Source: Tabrizicola piscis
GTDB taxonomy: Bacteria; Pseudomonadota; Alphaproteobacteria; Rhodobacterales; Rhodobacteraceae
DNA length: 64,000 nucleotides
Assembly: GCF_003940805.1 (NCBI RefSeq)
Contig: NZ_CP034328.1
Coordinates: 1,054,001 to 1,118,000, forward strand
Direction: 5' to 3'
A program made the translations under genes and the position numbers. Shown in pieces: positions 8,458 to 18,051 of the stretch. The number at the start of each line of letters is the position of its first letter. The first letter of the stretch is position 1. The notes under the pieces are model-generated. The model saw nothing but the letters and a program-made list of their open reading frames with translations, was not told the origin of the DNA and did not search any database.

Positions 8458-9213
8458 TCAGTCCCGCGTGATCGCGGTCGCATACAAGGCAAGAACATCC
8501 TGAACGCTTAGCGGCTTGCGGGTTTCAAGAAGGGCCCGCCCGGCGACCTGTTCGATGTGGTGTTCCATCAGGTCCGCAGCCCGGGCCTTATCCCCTGCGA
8601 TCAGCGCTTCGATGATCTGACGATGTTCATCAATGCCGCAATCCACGGAATGCGGGCGGCCGTACATCGTCAGCACCAGCGAACAGCGCGACACCGTCTC
8701 GGTAAGGTAGCGGATCAGCAGTTTGTTTCCCGTCATCTCGGCAAGGCGCAAGTGGAACTCACCGGCCAGTCGGATGGCCGCCGTTTCGTCGCGCGCACCG
8801 GCCAATTCTTCCTGTTCGAGCATGCCGCGCAGTTCTGCAATCTGGGCGGGGCTCAGTTGCCCGGCCAGTTGCAGCACCACCATCCGTTCAAGCCCCCGGC
8901 GGACTACAAAGATATCGCGACCGTCGTCCAGTGACGGGTTGGCGACAAAGGCCCCCCGGTTTGGCAACAGATCGACCAGACCTTCGACCGACAGACGCAG
9001 CAGTGCCTCGCGCGCGATTGTGCGGCTGGTTCCGAAAATGTCGCCGATCGTATCCTCCGGTAGGCGCGCGCCCGGAGCGAGTTGCTGTTCAATGATCGCC
9101 TGACGCAGCGCCTCATGCACCTTTTCCGTGCGGGTTGGTGTTTTGGTGGGCTGGCCGGCCCCGCGGCCCTTTGGCTGTGTTTCGGCGGCCTTCAGATCAG
9201 TGGGCTTGGGCAC
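8458..9213 (-). CDS. GntR-family (FadR/FCD-type) transcriptional regulator
   Basis: 251 residues from a GTG with GGAG about ten bases upstream. The N-terminal winged helix (KVHEALRQAIIEQQLAPGAR, then FGTSRTIAREALLRLSVEGL) is that of GntR proteins. The C-terminal all-helical ligand domain carries the FCD metal-site signatures (EFHLRLAEMTGN, DEHRQIIEALIAGD, MEHHIEQ). It is divergent from a PotABCD-type transporter and four catabolic genes, with a 12-bp perfect palindrome between them. It therefore most likely represses that operon until its substrate, probably a carboxylate or heterocycle metabolite, is present. Confidence 0.88.
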   Translation of the reverse strand: MPKPTDLKAAETQPKGRGAGQPTKTPTRTEKVHEALRQAIIEQQLAPGARLPEDTIGDIFGTSRTIAREALLRLSVEGLVDLLPNRGAFVANPSLDDGRDIFVVRRGLERMVVLQLAGQLSPAQIAELRGMLEQEELAGARDETAAIRLAGEFHLRLAEMTGNKLLIRYLTETVSRCSLVLTMYGRPHSVDCGIDEHRQIIEALIAGDKARAADLMEHHIEQVAGRALLETRKPLSVQDVLALYATAITRD

Positions 9214-9413
9214 TCTGCACGACTCCGGGTGTATGCGATGGGATTGAACATCGCATGCATCGCCAAGGTCAACGCATTTCGTCCGCCATCCGATGGAGCG
9301 CGGCGCCGATGCGGGGAGGACCCTCGGTTTCGTTGCCCGGTCGTTTGGTCATCGCTCTGCTGACTGGCCAAAATTGATGTGGCGCGGCAAGTTGCATACA
9401 TAAAAATTACCGT

Positions 9414-9425
9414 ATTGCATGCAAT
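9414..9425. promoter_or_regulatory. Candidate GntR operator (12-bp palindrome)
   Basis: ATTGCATGCAAT is a perfect palindrome 55 bases before the first transporter gene. A related half-site, TTGCATACA, lies at 9392-9400, and TCGCATGCATCG occurs near 9250. The position between the divergent GntR gene and its presumed target operon fits an operator. No FadR-type consensus was checked. Confidence 0.5.
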
Positions 9426-9479
9426 CTTGACATGTTGGTGAATGCACTTAGGCTGGGCCACCATGGGAGTGAGAATGAC

Positions 9480-10538
9480 ATGACCGATTCTTCTGCTGTT
9501 TCCGTCGCAGCCGTCAGCAAAAGCTTTGGCCGCGGCGCTGCTGCCATCCGGGTTTTGGAAGATGTCTCGATCGAGATCGGCCGACGTGAGTTTTTCACCC
9601 TGCTCGGCCCGTCGGGCTGCGGGAAAACCACACTCCTGCGGCTGGTTGCCGGATTTGAAACCGCGGACAAGGGCAGGATTGCAATTGAAGGACAGGATGT
9701 CACCCAGACACCGCCGTATCGTCGCCCAGTCAATACGGTGTTCCAAAGCTACGCGCTGTTTCCGCATCTGACGGTCGAGCAGAACGTGGGCTTCGCGCTG
9801 GAAGAACAGCACCTGCCTGCTGAAAAGGTCCGCGCCCGCGTCGGTGAGGCGCTGGAGATGGTTCGCATGCAATCCTTTGCGCGGCGCCGACCGGCGGATC
9901 TGTCCGGCGGACAACAACAGCGGGTCGCCTTGGCCCGCGCTTTGGCGCCCCGCCCCAAGGTTCTGCTGCTGGACGAACCCCTTTCGGCGCTGGATCTGAA
10001 GCTGCGCAAGGAAATGCAGATCGAATTGAAGCTGCTGCAGGCCGAAGCGGGGATTACCTTTCTGTTCGTAACCCATGATCAGGAAGAGGCACTGACCCTG
10101 TCAGATCGTGTGGCAGTGATGCAGGGCGGGCGCATCCTGCAGATGGGCCCCCCGCGTGAGATTTATGAAGCCCCCACCCATCGCTTCGTCGCCGACTTCA
10201 TCGGCGACATCAACCTGATCGAGGGCGAGGCGCTGCCTGGAAATGCAGTCCGTCTGGCAGGCGGTGCAGTGCTTTCGGTGCCGCATGACGCGCGGGGCAA
10301 GGTGACGCTGGCGATCCGACCCGAACGCGCGCGTCTGGCGACCGCCGATGCCGGCCACTTGCAGGCGCAGTTGGTGCATACCGCCTATCTTGGAACGGCC
10401 CTCCTGCACAAACTGACACTGGCCAATGGCGACACCTTCCTGCTGCGGCAATCCGATCTGGACGGCTCTCCCCCCGCCATGGGAAGTTCGGTCGGGGTAA
10501 ACCTGCCTGCCGACAGCCTGCGGGTTCTGGTGCAATGA
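9480..10538 (+). CDS. Spermidine/putrescine-type ABC transporter ATP-binding protein (PotA-like)
   Basis: 352 residues from the ATG at 9480, preceded by GGGAG. All ABC motifs are visible: Walker A ([11 protein letters not shown]), Q-loop ([13 protein letters not shown]), signature ([15 protein letters not shown]), Walker B ([12 protein letters not shown]) and H-loop (FVTHDQEEA). A C-terminal TOBE-like domain ([22 protein letters not shown]) is as in PotA/CysA-class importers. The next gene starts four bases before this one stops, so they are co-translated. The neighbours are catabolic enzymes rather than polyamine genes, so polyamine is only the family label. The true substrate is probably the compound those enzymes degrade. 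Confidence 0.9.
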   Translation: MTDSSAVSVAAVSKSFGRGAAAIRVLEDVSIEIGRREFFTLLGPSGCGKTTLLRLVAGFETADKGRIAIEGQDVTQTPPYRRPVNTVFQSYALFPHLTVEQNVGFALEEQHLPAEKVRARVGEALEMVRMQSFARRRPADLSGGQQQRVALARALAPRPKVLLLDEPLSALDLKLRKEMQIELKLLQAEAGITFLFVTHDQEEALTLSDRVAVMQGGRILQMGPPREIYEAPTHRFVADFIGDINLIEGEALPGNAVRLAGGAVLSVPHDARGKVTLAIRPERARLATADAGHLQAQLVHTAYLGTALLHKLTLANGDTFLLRQSDLDGSPPAMGSSVGVNLPADSLRVLVQ

Positions 10539-11416
10539 CCGACAGCCCCGCCCTGCGCCGCCTTGGTCTGCTGACGCCCGCGCTGGTGACAATCGTCGCG
10601 TTGATCGGTGTTCCGCTTGCGCTGATGTTCTGGATATCGCTTCTGCAAAAGGGCGGCAGCAGCGGGGTGGACTGGGCCTCGGTGCCGTCCTTGGGCAATT
10701 ACATAAGGCTTGTCTGGGAAGAGGATTTCGACGGCACCATGATCGTCAACACCAGCTATCTGGTGATCCTCTTGCGTTCGGTCCTCCAGGCCGCGTTGAC
10801 CACAGGGCTTTGCCTGCTGTTCGGCCTGCCCGTTGCCTTCTGGATGGCGGGGCTGTCGCGGGGCCAGCGCGACATCATGCTGCTGCTGATCACCATTCCC
10901 TTCTGGACCAACCTTCTGGTGCGCAACTACGCGTGGCTCATCATCCTGCGCGAGGATGGCTGGCTGTCACAGGTGGTCAATTCCATCTCGCCCATCGGGC
11001 CTGTCCAACTGCTTTACAACGATCTGGCTGTGGCCATCGGGCTGACCTATTCCTTCCTGCCTTTCATGATCCTGCCCCTCTACACCGTATTCGAGAAATT
11101 CGACTGGCGGTTGCTTGAGGCCGCGCAGGATCTGGGCGCCCCCCAGTCACGCGCCCTGCGCCGGGTGCTGATCCCGATTGCGATGCCGGGGATCGCGGCC
11201 GGATCGCTGCTAGTCTTCATCCCCTGTCTGGGTGCCTTCGTGACCCCTGCCCTTCTGGGGGGCGGCAAGACCCTGATGCTGGGAAACATCATCCAGATGC
11301 AGTTTGGCGCCTCGCGCAACTGGCCGTTTGGGGCGGCGCTGTCGGTGGTGCTGCTGGCACTTATGGTTGCCGTGATGCTGGCCATGGCGCTTTGGCGCAA
11401 TCGGAGGGCCCGATGA
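10535..11416 (+). CDS. ABC transporter permease (PotB-like)
   Basis: 293 residues with about six membrane segments and the binding-protein-dependent permease loop that docks on the ATPase ([20 protein letters not shown]). The N-terminus ([20 protein letters not shown]) is the usual first helix of PotB-class permeases. The start overlaps the ATPase stop (ATGA), and the stop overlaps the start of the second permease, as is standard in four-gene importer operons. Confidence 0.9.
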   Translation: MTDSPALRRLGLLTPALVTIVALIGVPLALMFWISLLQKGGSSGVDWASVPSLGNYIRLVWEEDFDGTMIVNTSYLVILLRSVLQAALTTGLCLLFGLPVAFWMAGLSRGQRDIMLLLITIPFWTNLLVRNYAWLIILREDGWLSQVVNSISPIGPVQLLYNDLAVAIGLTYSFLPFMILPLYTVFEKFDWRLLEAAQDLGAPQSRALRRVLIPIAMPGIAAGSLLVFIPCLGAFVTPALLGGGKTLMLGNIIQMQFGASRNWPFGAALSVVLLALMVAVMLAMALWRNRRAR

Positions 11417-12186
11417 ACATTCGCCGTTTCCCCCTGACGCGCGAGATTTCGCTGCTTGTCCTCATCTATCTCTATGTGCCTGTCGTGGTTCTGGTCGGCT
11501 ACAGTTTCAACGCCAACCGCACGGCAACCGTCTGGTCGCATGCGTCGCTGGATTGGTATGGCCGCATACTGGTCAACCCGGCGATCCAGTCGGCGGCCAA
11601 GAATTCGCTTGTCCTCGCCCTATGCGCAGCGACAGCCGCAACGGTGATCGCCCTTCTGGCGGCGCTGGCGATGTCGCGGGCCTTTCCCCAGCGTGGCGGG
11701 GTTGAGGCCATGCTGAAGATGCCGCTGATCCTGCCGGAAATCGTGGTCGCGGTGGCAACGCTGATGCTGTTCGTGGCCTTGGGCGTGCACCTTGGTCTGG
11801 GCGCCATGATCCTGGCCCATACCGCCTTCTGCATCCCCTTTGCCTATCTGCCCATCCGCGCCCGGCTGGAGGGCATGAACCAAAGCTATGGCGAGGCGGC
11901 GCAGGACCTGTATGCCAACCGCTTCCGCAGCTTTCGCAGAGTGACGCTGCCCCTTCTGTGGCCCGGCATCATGGCGGGTTTCACGCTGGCTTTCGTGACC
12001 AGCCTTGATGACTTCCTGACCTCGTTCTTCCTGTCAGGGCCCGGCACCACCACCCTGCCCGTCTACATCTTTTCGTCGATCAAGGCGGGCATCACCCCCG
12101 AGATCAACGCGATTTCCACCGTGATGTTGGCGATCTCGGTCCTGCTTGTCTCGCTTTCCTTCTTCCTTGGCCGCCTGCGGCGCTGA
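11413..12186 (+). CDS. ABC transporter permease (PotC-like)
   Basis: 257 residues from the ATG at 11413, which follows CGGAGGG and overlaps the previous stop. Six membrane segments can be traced. The EAA loop (GEAAQDLYANRFRSFRRVTL) and the PotC-type stretch LAFVTSLDDFLTSFFLSGPG, the same segment used for family assignment in polyamine permeases, are both present. It forms the heteromeric channel with the preceding permease. The gap to the binding-protein gene is about 30 bases and contains a good ribosome site. Confidence 0.9.
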   Translation: MNIRRFPLTREISLLVLIYLYVPVVVLVGYSFNANRTATVWSHASLDWYGRILVNPAIQSAAKNSLVLALCAATAATVIALLAALAMSRAFPQRGGVEAMLKMPLILPEIVVAVATLMLFVALGVHLGLGAMILAHTAFCIPFAYLPIRARLEGMNQSYGEAAQDLYANRFRSFRRVTLPLLWPGIMAGFTLAFVTSLDDFLTSFFLSGPGTTTLPVYIFSSIKAGITPEINAISTVMLAISVLLVSLSFFLGRLRR

Positions 12187-12218
12187 GGTTCGACACGATC
12201 CAACAGAGGAGTAACCCA

Positions 12219-13259
12219 ATGAAAAAGACCCTGATCGGCTTGGCCATGGCCGCACTAACGGCGCTGCCAGTCCTTGCGCAAGATGCTGAAAAGACGCTCT
12301 ATTTCTACAACTGGACGGATTACTATCCGGTTGAATTGCTGGCGAAGTTCGAGGCCGAGACCGGCATCAAGGTCATCCTTGACGGCTTTGACAGCAACGA
12401 CACGTTGCTGGCCAAGCTGCAGTCGGGCGGCGCAGCCTATGATGTGATCGTGCCGTCAGACTATGTGATCCCCGGCCTGATCAAGGATGGTCTGCTGCTG
12501 AAGATCGACACCCCGTCGATGACAAACTACGTCCACATGAAAGACGCCTTCAAGAACCCCGATTTCGACCCGACGCACGAATATTCGGCCCCCTATCTGT
12601 GGGGCGTCACCGGCCTTGCCTATGACAGCGCCGCCATCGGTGGGGCCGAGATCGAGCACAGCTGGAAAGAGTTGTTCGAGCCGCGCCCGGAATTCGAAGG
12701 CAAGATCGCAGAACTTGATACCGCCAGCGACGTGATCCTTGCGGCCTCACTCTATTTGGGCATCCCGCAGTGCACCGAAAGCAACGATGACGCCAAGCGC
12801 ATCCTTGACCTGCTTGAGGCCCAGAAGCCCAAACTGAAGATGTATTCTTCCGACAGCACGGTCGACCGCATGGCCTCGGGCGAGGTGGCGATGTATCATG
12901 TGTGGAATGGGGCAACGGCGCGCGCGACCGCGCAGCGTGACACCATCCGCTTCATCTACCCCAAGGAAGGCACGCCGATGTTCCGCGACAATTTCGCGGT
13001 TCCAGCCAATGCGCCCCACCCTGAGAATGCCAAGATCTTCATCAACTGGATGATGGCACCCGAAAATGCTGCGGCGGTATCGAATGCGATTGCCTATGCC
13101 AATGCGATCAAGTCGGACGAATTCCTTGACCCGAAATGGCGCGCGATGGATGCAATCAACATGCCCGAAGACTATGCCTCGCGTCTGGTTCCGACGCTGG
13201 ACTGCGGCCCGGCGGCGCGTGAACTGCGCGACAAGATCTGGACCCGCCTGAAAGGCTGA
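12219..13259 (+). CDS. Periplasmic binding protein of PotD type
   Basis: 346 residues with a Sec signal peptide (MKKTLIGLAMAALTALPVLA, cut before QDAEK) and ribosome site GAGGAG. The mature start (LYFYNWTDYYPVELLAKFEA) and AAYDVIVPSDYVIPGL are hallmarks of the PotD/SpuD family. It delivers its ligand to the permease pair encoded just upstream. The usual acidic and aromatic polyamine contacts cannot be confirmed by eye, and the surrounding amidohydrolase and racemase genes argue for a different ligand. Confidence 0.9.
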   Translation: MKKTLIGLAMAALTALPVLAQDAEKTLYFYNWTDYYPVELLAKFEAETGIKVILDGFDSNDTLLAKLQSGGAAYDVIVPSDYVIPGLIKDGLLLKIDTPSMTNYVHMKDAFKNPDFDPTHEYSAPYLWGVTGLAYDSAAIGGAEIEHSWKELFEPRPEFEGKIAELDTASDVILAASLYLGIPQCTESNDDAKRILDLLEAQKPKLKMYSSDSTVDRMASGEVAMYHVWNGATARATAQRDTIRFIYPKEGTPMFRDNFAVPANAPHPENAKIFINWMMAPENAAAVSNAIAYANAIKSDEFLDPKWRAMDAINMPEDYASRLVPTLDCGPAARELRDKIWTRLKG

Positions 13260-13312
13260 CACCCGTGCGGCCCCCATCGCCCGGGGGCCGCATCCCAAAA
13301 CAGCGGAGCGGC

Positions 13313-14467
13313 ATGATGACCACCTTTTCCAATCTGCGTGACATCGACGGCCAGACCATCGGCATCCGGTGCCAAGACGGCCGGATCGCGGAGATCGGCC
13401 CGCAGGTCACAGCACCCGATGCGGTGGACGGCGCGAGTCGGCTTGTGCTGCCCGCCTTTGTCGAACCGCATGTCCATCTGGACAAGACCCTGTGGGGTGA
13501 GGCTTGGCAGCCGGGCAAACGCGCCGCCAAACTGCGCGACTATATTGAAAACGAACGCCGCGTCCTTTCCGCCAACACCACCGCGCCTGAGGAACGGGCG
13601 GGGCGTCTTCTGGGTCAGATGCTGGCCTATGGAACGACTGCCGTGCGCTCGCATATCGACGTGGCCCCGGACATGGGACTGACCCATGTCGAAGCGATGT
13701 TGCGCCTGCGTGAGGTCTGGTCTGACCGGGTTGACCTGCAATTCGTGGCTTTCCCGCAGCAGGGCCTTCTGTGCCGACCCGGCACTGCCGATCTGATCCG
13801 TGCCGCAATGGATATGGGGGTGGAAACTGTCGGCGGTCTTGATCCTGCGGGCATCGACGGCGATCCCGACGGCCAATTGCGCTTTATCTTCGATCTGGCT
13901 GTGGAAAAGGGGGCGGGCGTCGATATTCACCTGCATGACAAGGGTGATCTGGGCGCTTGGCAGGTTGAACGGATCGCCGACTATACCGCAGCCTCGGGTC
14001 TTGCCAGCAAGGTCATGATTTCCCACGCCTATTGCCTTGGCATGATCCCTGACGCCCGGCTGAAGCGGATTGGTCGCAGGCTGGCCGACACCGGCATTTC
14101 GCTGATGACCTCGGCCCCCGCCGATGTCGCCGTGCCCCCGGTTGAGGAGTTGACCGAGATGGGCGTGACCGTCTGCTGCGGGTCGGACGGCATCCGTGAC
14201 AGTTGGTCGCCCTTTGGCAATGGCGACATGCTGGAGCGGGCGTTCCTGACCGCCTATCGCTTCGACTGGAACCTGGATGAGGATTTCACCCGCGCCCTTG
14301 GCTGTGCCACCCATGCGGCTGCCAAGGCCATTGGCTTGCAGGACTATGGGCTTGCCGTCGGAAACCGCGCCGATTTCGTGATGATTGCCGCCAGCGGCGC
14401 AGGCGATGCCCTGTGCCGACGCCCCGCCGATCGCCTCGTGGTGCGGCGCGGCAATCTGCTGGCCTGA
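13313..14467 (+). CDS. Cytosine deaminase-like amidohydrolase
   Basis: 384 residues from an ATG at 13313 preceded by GCGGAG; a longer frame upstream is not credible. The metal site of the amidohydrolase superfamily is intact: HVHLDKT in strand 1, a His in strand 5 (DIHLHDKGD), a His in strand 6 (KVMISHAYCLG) and an Asp in strand 8 (VCCGSDGIRDSWSPFGNGDM). The last motif is close to CodA-type cytosine deaminases, so deamination of an exocyclic amino group or ring opening of an N-heterocycle is expected. It is the first enzyme after the transporter genes. Confidence 0.82.
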   Translation: MMTTFSNLRDIDGQTIGIRCQDGRIAEIGPQVTAPDAVDGASRLVLPAFVEPHVHLDKTLWGEAWQPGKRAAKLRDYIENERRVLSANTTAPEERAGRLLGQMLAYGTTAVRSHIDVAPDMGLTHVEAMLRLREVWSDRVDLQFVAFPQQGLLCRPGTADLIRAAMDMGVETVGGLDPAGIDGDPDGQLRFIFDLAVEKGAGVDIHLHDKGDLGAWQVERIADYTAASGLASKVMISHAYCLGMIPDARLKRIGRRLADTGISLMTSAPADVAVPPVEELTEMGVTVCCGSDGIRDSWSPFGNGDMLERAFLTAYRFDWNLDEDFTRALGCATHAAAKAIGLQDYGLAVGNRADFVMIAASGAGDALCRRPADRLVVRRGNLLA

Positions 14468-14480
14468 CAGGACAGACAGC

Positions 14481-15137
14481 ATGGATTTCGATTTCACCAC
14501 GCTTCCCGCGCCCGACCGCTACCGACTGCTGACCAATTTCATCGGCCCGCGCCCTATCGCCCTTGTCGGCACAAGGTCTGCGGCAGGCCACAACAACGCA
14601 GCGCCGATGAGCTTTTTCAACGTGTTTTCACACGAACCCCCGCTTGTGGTTCTTGGCATCCAGAACCGTGGCAATGGCGATGAAAAGGATACCGTCGCCA
14701 ATATCCGCCGTACGGGCGAATTTGTCGTGAACATGGTCGACATGGCGCTGGCCGACGCGATGATCACCTGCAGCGTCAACTTTCCAAATGATGTCGATGA
14801 ACTGGCCTTTGCAGGCCTGACCCCGGTGCCCTGCCGCCAGATTGACGCCGCGCGCATTGGTGAAAGCCCGTGTTCCTTCGAATGCCGGGTCGAGCGGATC
14901 ATCGAATATCCGTCTCGCGTGTTGATCGTGGGCCAAGTGCTGGACATGCATGTCGAAGATCGCTGCATGGATCCGGCTGGGCGCTATGTGAATTCCGACA
15001 CCTATCAGCCGATCGCCCGTTTGCATGCCGACAACTACATCACCTCGGATCGGCAGTTCGAACTGAAAAAGCCTGAGGCTTTGCTGCCTTTCGAATTGGC
15101 ACAGGTGACACCCCGATCAAGGAAAGGTGCCGCTTGA
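14481..15137 (+). CDS. Flavin reductase-like (FMN-binding) protein
   Basis: 218 residues of the flavin-reductase split-barrel family (DIM6/NTAB type). NFIGPRPIALVGTRSAAGHN and NAAPMSFFNVFSHEPPLVVL are family signatures, and the N-terminal RYRLLTNFIGPRP is typical of the subgroup found in catabolic operons. It could supply reduced FMN to a monooxygenase or act directly on the substrate. No monooxygenase is in this operon, which leaves its partner open. Its stop (TGA) shares one base with the ATG of the racemase gene. Confidence 0.75.
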   Translation: MDFDFTTLPAPDRYRLLTNFIGPRPIALVGTRSAAGHNNAAPMSFFNVFSHEPPLVVLGIQNRGNGDEKDTVANIRRTGEFVVNMVDMALADAMITCSVNFPNDVDELAFAGLTPVPCRQIDAARIGESPCSFECRVERIIEYPSRVLIVGQVLDMHVEDRCMDPAGRYVNSDTYQPIARLHADNYITSDRQFELKKPEALLPFELAQVTPRSRKGAA

Positions 15138-15862
15138 TGCGCATCCATGTGATCAACCCGAATTCAACTGCGACGATGACACATACGATCGCTCAGGCGG
15201 CGCGCGCTGCAGCCTCCCCCGGCACCAAGATTGACGCGGAAACCGGCACTAACACCCCCGCATCGATCGAGGGGTATCGGGATGAGGCGATGGCCGTTCC
15301 AGCCATGCTGCAGGCCATCATCGCGGCTGAAGCGCGCGGGGCGGATGCCCATGTCATCGCCTGTTTTGACGACCCCGGCCTTGCCGCCGCGCGCGAGGTG
15401 GCCAAAGGTCCGGTGATCGGCATCTGTCAGGCTGCCTTGCAGGTGGCGATGACCCTTGCTGCGCGGTTCTCGGTGATCACGACACTGCCGCGTTCGGTCC
15501 CCGTGATCGAGGATCTGGTAAGGGCCTACGGTGCGGGCCATCACTGCCGCAAGGTCCGCGCGGTAAACCTGCCAGTTCTGGCACTGGACACGGATCCGGC
15601 CACCGCGCGGGCCCGGCTTCTGGCCGAAACCCGCTTGGCCATCGAACAGGATGGGGCCGAGGCGATTGTGCTGGGATGTGCGGGCATGGCTGACCTTTGC
15701 AGTTGGCTGTCCCACACTGTCGGCATCCCAGTGATTGACGGTGTCACCGCCGCCACCAAACTGGCCGAAGCGATGGCTGGCGCAGGCTATCTGACCTCAA
15801 AGACCGGGGCTTATGCCTATCCGCGCGACAAATCTGCCGACAAGATGACAGGTGCCGCGTGA
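15137..15862 (+). CDS. Asp/Glu/hydantoin racemase family protein
   Basis: 241 residues. The opening VINPNSTATMT and the two catalytic-cysteine contexts (VIACFDDPGL and AIVLGCAGMADL) define the aspartate/glutamate/hydantoin racemase family. The two-thiol mechanism would invert the alpha-carbon of a hydantoin or amino-acid derivative. Alongside two amidohydrolases, a hydantoin- or ureide-like intermediate is plausible. I prefer the ATG at 15137 (TGATG overlap with the upstream stop) over a TTG three bases earlier. The stop overlaps the next gene's GTG. Confidence 0.82.
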   Translation: MRIHVINPNSTATMTHTIAQAARAAASPGTKIDAETGTNTPASIEGYRDEAMAVPAMLQAIIAAEARGADAHVIACFDDPGLAAAREVAKGPVIGICQAALQVAMTLAARFSVITTLPRSVPVIEDLVRAYGAGHHCRKVRAVNLPVLALDTDPATARARLLAETRLAIEQDGAEAIVLGCAGMADLCSWLSHTVGIPVIDGVTAATKLAEAMAGAGYLTSKTGAYAYPRDKSADKMTGAA

Positions 15863-17328
15863 CGGGCCTCGACAGCCTGACCCTGGGCAAGCGTCCGAAA
15901 GGGCGCACAGCCCTGGCTGCTCGCTGGATCGTCGGCCATGTCGATGGCCGCCACAAACTGCTGGATAACGCCGAGATTGTCTTTGACGAAGATCGCGTGA
16001 TCCATATTGGCGCCCCCTTCGGTGGCGAGGTGGCGCGGCGCATTGATCTGGGCGAAGTGCTTGTCTCGCCGGGGTTTGTCGATCTTGACGCCCTGTCCGA
16101 TCTCGATACGACCTTGCTGACCGTGGACAACGGGCCCGGCTGGGCGACCGGTCGCGTCTGGCCGCAGGCCTATGTCAACCGCGGCCCGTATGAGATGTAC
16201 ACCCCAGACGAGTTGGCCTTCCAGAAGCGCTATGCATTTGCCCAGCTTCTGTGCAACGGCATCACGACGGCACTTCCCATCGCCTCGCTTTTCTACCGCG
16301 AATGGGGGGAAACCGTCGCCGAATTCGAAGCTGCGGCAGATGCCGCTGCCGATCTGGGGCTTCGCGTCTGGCTTGGCCCTGCCTACCGGTCCGGGGGCAT
16401 GGTCTGCACTGCCCCGGGCGTTCTGGAACCCAGATTTGACGAGGCACGCGGCATGCAAGGCCTTGCCGACGCGCTGGATTTTGCAGCCCGCGTCGGCGGC
16501 CGGCATGGCGGGCTGGTGCAGGCAATGCTGGCCCCTGACCGGGTTGAAACCTGCACCCTTGACCTGTTGCGCCGCACGATGGCGGCATCAAGGGACATGG
16601 CACTGCCTGTCCGCTTGCACATGGCACAGGGCAAGATGGAACGGCGCACGGTTCAGGCCCTGCATGGCACCACGGGTCCGCAATGGCTGGCCAGACGCGG
16701 TCTTTTGCACGACCGCCTGATCGCCCCCCACGCCGTCGAGGCCGAGCCCGAGGATCTGGCGCTTTACGCCCATCACGGCGTCACGATCGCGCATTGCCCC
16801 CTCGTCTACGCCCGCGATGGCGAGATGCTGCGCTCATTCCGGCGGTGCCGCGACATGGGCATCAACATCGGCATGGGCACCGATACGGCCCCGCCTGACA
16901 TGGTGCTCAACATGGCGGTGGCCCTGATGATGGGCCGCGCCGCCACGGGGGATGATCGTGGCTTGACCACAGCTGAGGTGTTCAATGCCGCAACGATTGG
17001 AGGCGCCGATGCCCTGAAGCGCCCTGATCTGGGCCGGCTGCAGGTGGGGTCAAAGGCAGACATCGCGGTGTTCGATATGGCAGACAGTCATTTCGCGCCG
17101 CGCATTGATCCGGTGCAAAGCCTTGTCTTTGGTGCAACCGGGCGGGTGACAAGAGCGGTTTTCGTTGACGGCCGCTTGTCGATGCGCGGCGGTCAGGTGG
17201 CGGGAATGGACCTGCACGCCGCCCGCAGACAGGCGCAGGCGCAGTTTGATCGCCTTTTGGAAAAATACCCCGAACGGACTTGGGGGCAGCCCAGTCTAAC
17301 GACGATGTTTCCCCCCACCTACCCTTGA
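15859..17328 (+). CDS. Chlorohydrolase-like amidohydrolase with DxD in place of HxH
   Basis: 489 residues of the ATZ/TRZ/guanine-deaminase branch of amidohydrolases. Late metal and catalytic positions are recognisable: a His after strand 5 (VRLHMAQGKMERR), a His in strand 6 (LIAPHAVEAEPEDL, then VTIAHCPLVYAR) and an Asp in strand 8 (IGMGTDTAPPDMV). The strand-1 motif, normally PGFxNxHxH, reads PGFVDLDALSDLD, so both metal-binding histidines are replaced by Asp/Ala. I believe a subfamily with this substitution exists, but its chemistry is not known to me. The GTG start overlaps the racemase stop (GTGA). It is the last gene of the operon, which a hairpin closes. Confidence 0.75.
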   Translation: MTGLDSLTLGKRPKGRTALAARWIVGHVDGRHKLLDNAEIVFDEDRVIHIGAPFGGEVARRIDLGEVLVSPGFVDLDALSDLDTTLLTVDNGPGWATGRVWPQAYVNRGPYEMYTPDELAFQKRYAFAQLLCNGITTALPIASLFYREWGETVAEFEAAADAAADLGLRVWLGPAYRSGGMVCTAPGVLEPRFDEARGMQGLADALDFAARVGGRHGGLVQAMLAPDRVETCTLDLLRRTMAASRDMALPVRLHMAQGKMERRTVQALHGTTGPQWLARRGLLHDRLIAPHAVEAEPEDLALYAHHGVTIAHCPLVYARDGEMLRSFRRCRDMGINIGMGTDTAPPDMVLNMAVALMMGRAATGDDRGLTTAEVFNAATIGGADALKRPDLGRLQVGSKADIAVFDMADSHFAPRIDPVQSLVFGATGRVTRAVFVDGRLSMRGGQVAGMDLHAARRQAQAQFDRLLEKYPERTWGQPSLTTMFPPTYP

Positions 17329-17420
17329 AGCGATCGGTCGTCTGGCGCAGTTGGCCCAGCGCAGGGTCCAAAGCGGCAGCGGGCGCGTAGTTGACCTATA
17401 CGGTTGAATGTTTCGTAGCC

Positions 17421-17442
17421 ACCCCGGTTGAGTTTCCGGGGT
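17421..17442. terminator. Hairpin between convergent operons
   Basis: ACCCCGG-TTGAGTTT-CCGGGGT gives a 7-bp GC-rich stem. It ends directly at the stop of the phn transferase gene and lies about 95 bases past the chlorohydrolase stop. The position between convergent genes fits a bidirectional terminator. The T-run is short on both sides. Confidence 0.55.
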
Positions 17443-18051
17443 TCAACGGTATCTTTCGATGAAAGCATCAATGTCCATCACCCGGATATCGGGCAAGGCA
17501 GCCTTCAGGGCCGCGTGGTCCCAATCCCACCAGGCAATGGCCTGCAGCGCTTCGGCCTGTAACGGGGTGAACCGCCATTTCAGATGGCGCGCAGGCACGC
17601 CGCCCACAATTTCATAAGGCGCCACATCCTTTGACACCACGGCACCCGCGCCGATCACCGCGCCAGTCCCGACCGTGACACCGGGCAGCACCGTGACGCC
17701 GTGGCCGATCCAGACATCGTGGCCGATGGTCACCCAGTGATCGCGGCGCCACTCAAAAAAGGTCTCGTCATCCTCGCCCAGACCGAACTGCGCGGCACGG
17801 TAGGTGAAATGGTGCTGGGCCGCACGCCATGTGGCGTGGTTGCCGGGGTTGATCCGCGCGCCCTCGGCGATGGAGCAGAACTTGCCGATGGTGGACGAGA
17901 CGACGTTGCCGCCGCGGACGATGTAGGAATAGTCTCCGAACGTCACCTCACGCATTGTCACATGGGCCATCACCTCGGTCCATTTGCCCAGGGTGCAATC
18001 AACCAGGGTGGCGGTTTCGTGGACGTTGGGGGCCTCGGTCAGAAGTTTCAT
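17443..18051 (-). CDS. Phosphonate-cluster hexapeptide transferase
   Basis: 202 residues of a left-handed beta-helix acetyltransferase resembling chloramphenicol acetyltransferase-type proteins ([19 protein letters not shown] opening, [51 protein letters not shown]). This arrangement matches the hexapeptide family repeatedly found in phosphonate operons. Its start overlaps the stop of phnE (ATGA), making it the last gene of a phnC-D-E-E-transferase transcript. It may acetylate an aminoalkylphosphonate or an intermediate; the substrate is unproven. Confidence 0.8.
   Translation of the reverse strand: MKLLTEAPNVHETATLVDCTLGKWTEVMAHVTMREVTFGDYSYIVRGGNVVSSTIGKFCSIAEGARINPGNHATWRAAQHHFTYRAAQFGLGEDDETFFEWRRDHWVTIGHDVWIGHGVTVLPGVTVGTGAVIGAGAVVSKDVAPYEIVGGVPARHLKWRFTPLQAEALQAIAWWDWDHAALKAALPDIRVMDIDAFIERYR

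Noticed and set aside
13172..14500. 442-residue open frame on the minus strand
   Set aside because: Antisense to the cytosine-deaminase-like gene with its intact metal motifs; high-GC third positions keep the reverse frame open.
17329..17420. Possible transposase fragment after the chlorohydrolase gene
   Set aside because: Short, no terminal repeats and no recognisable transposase motif.
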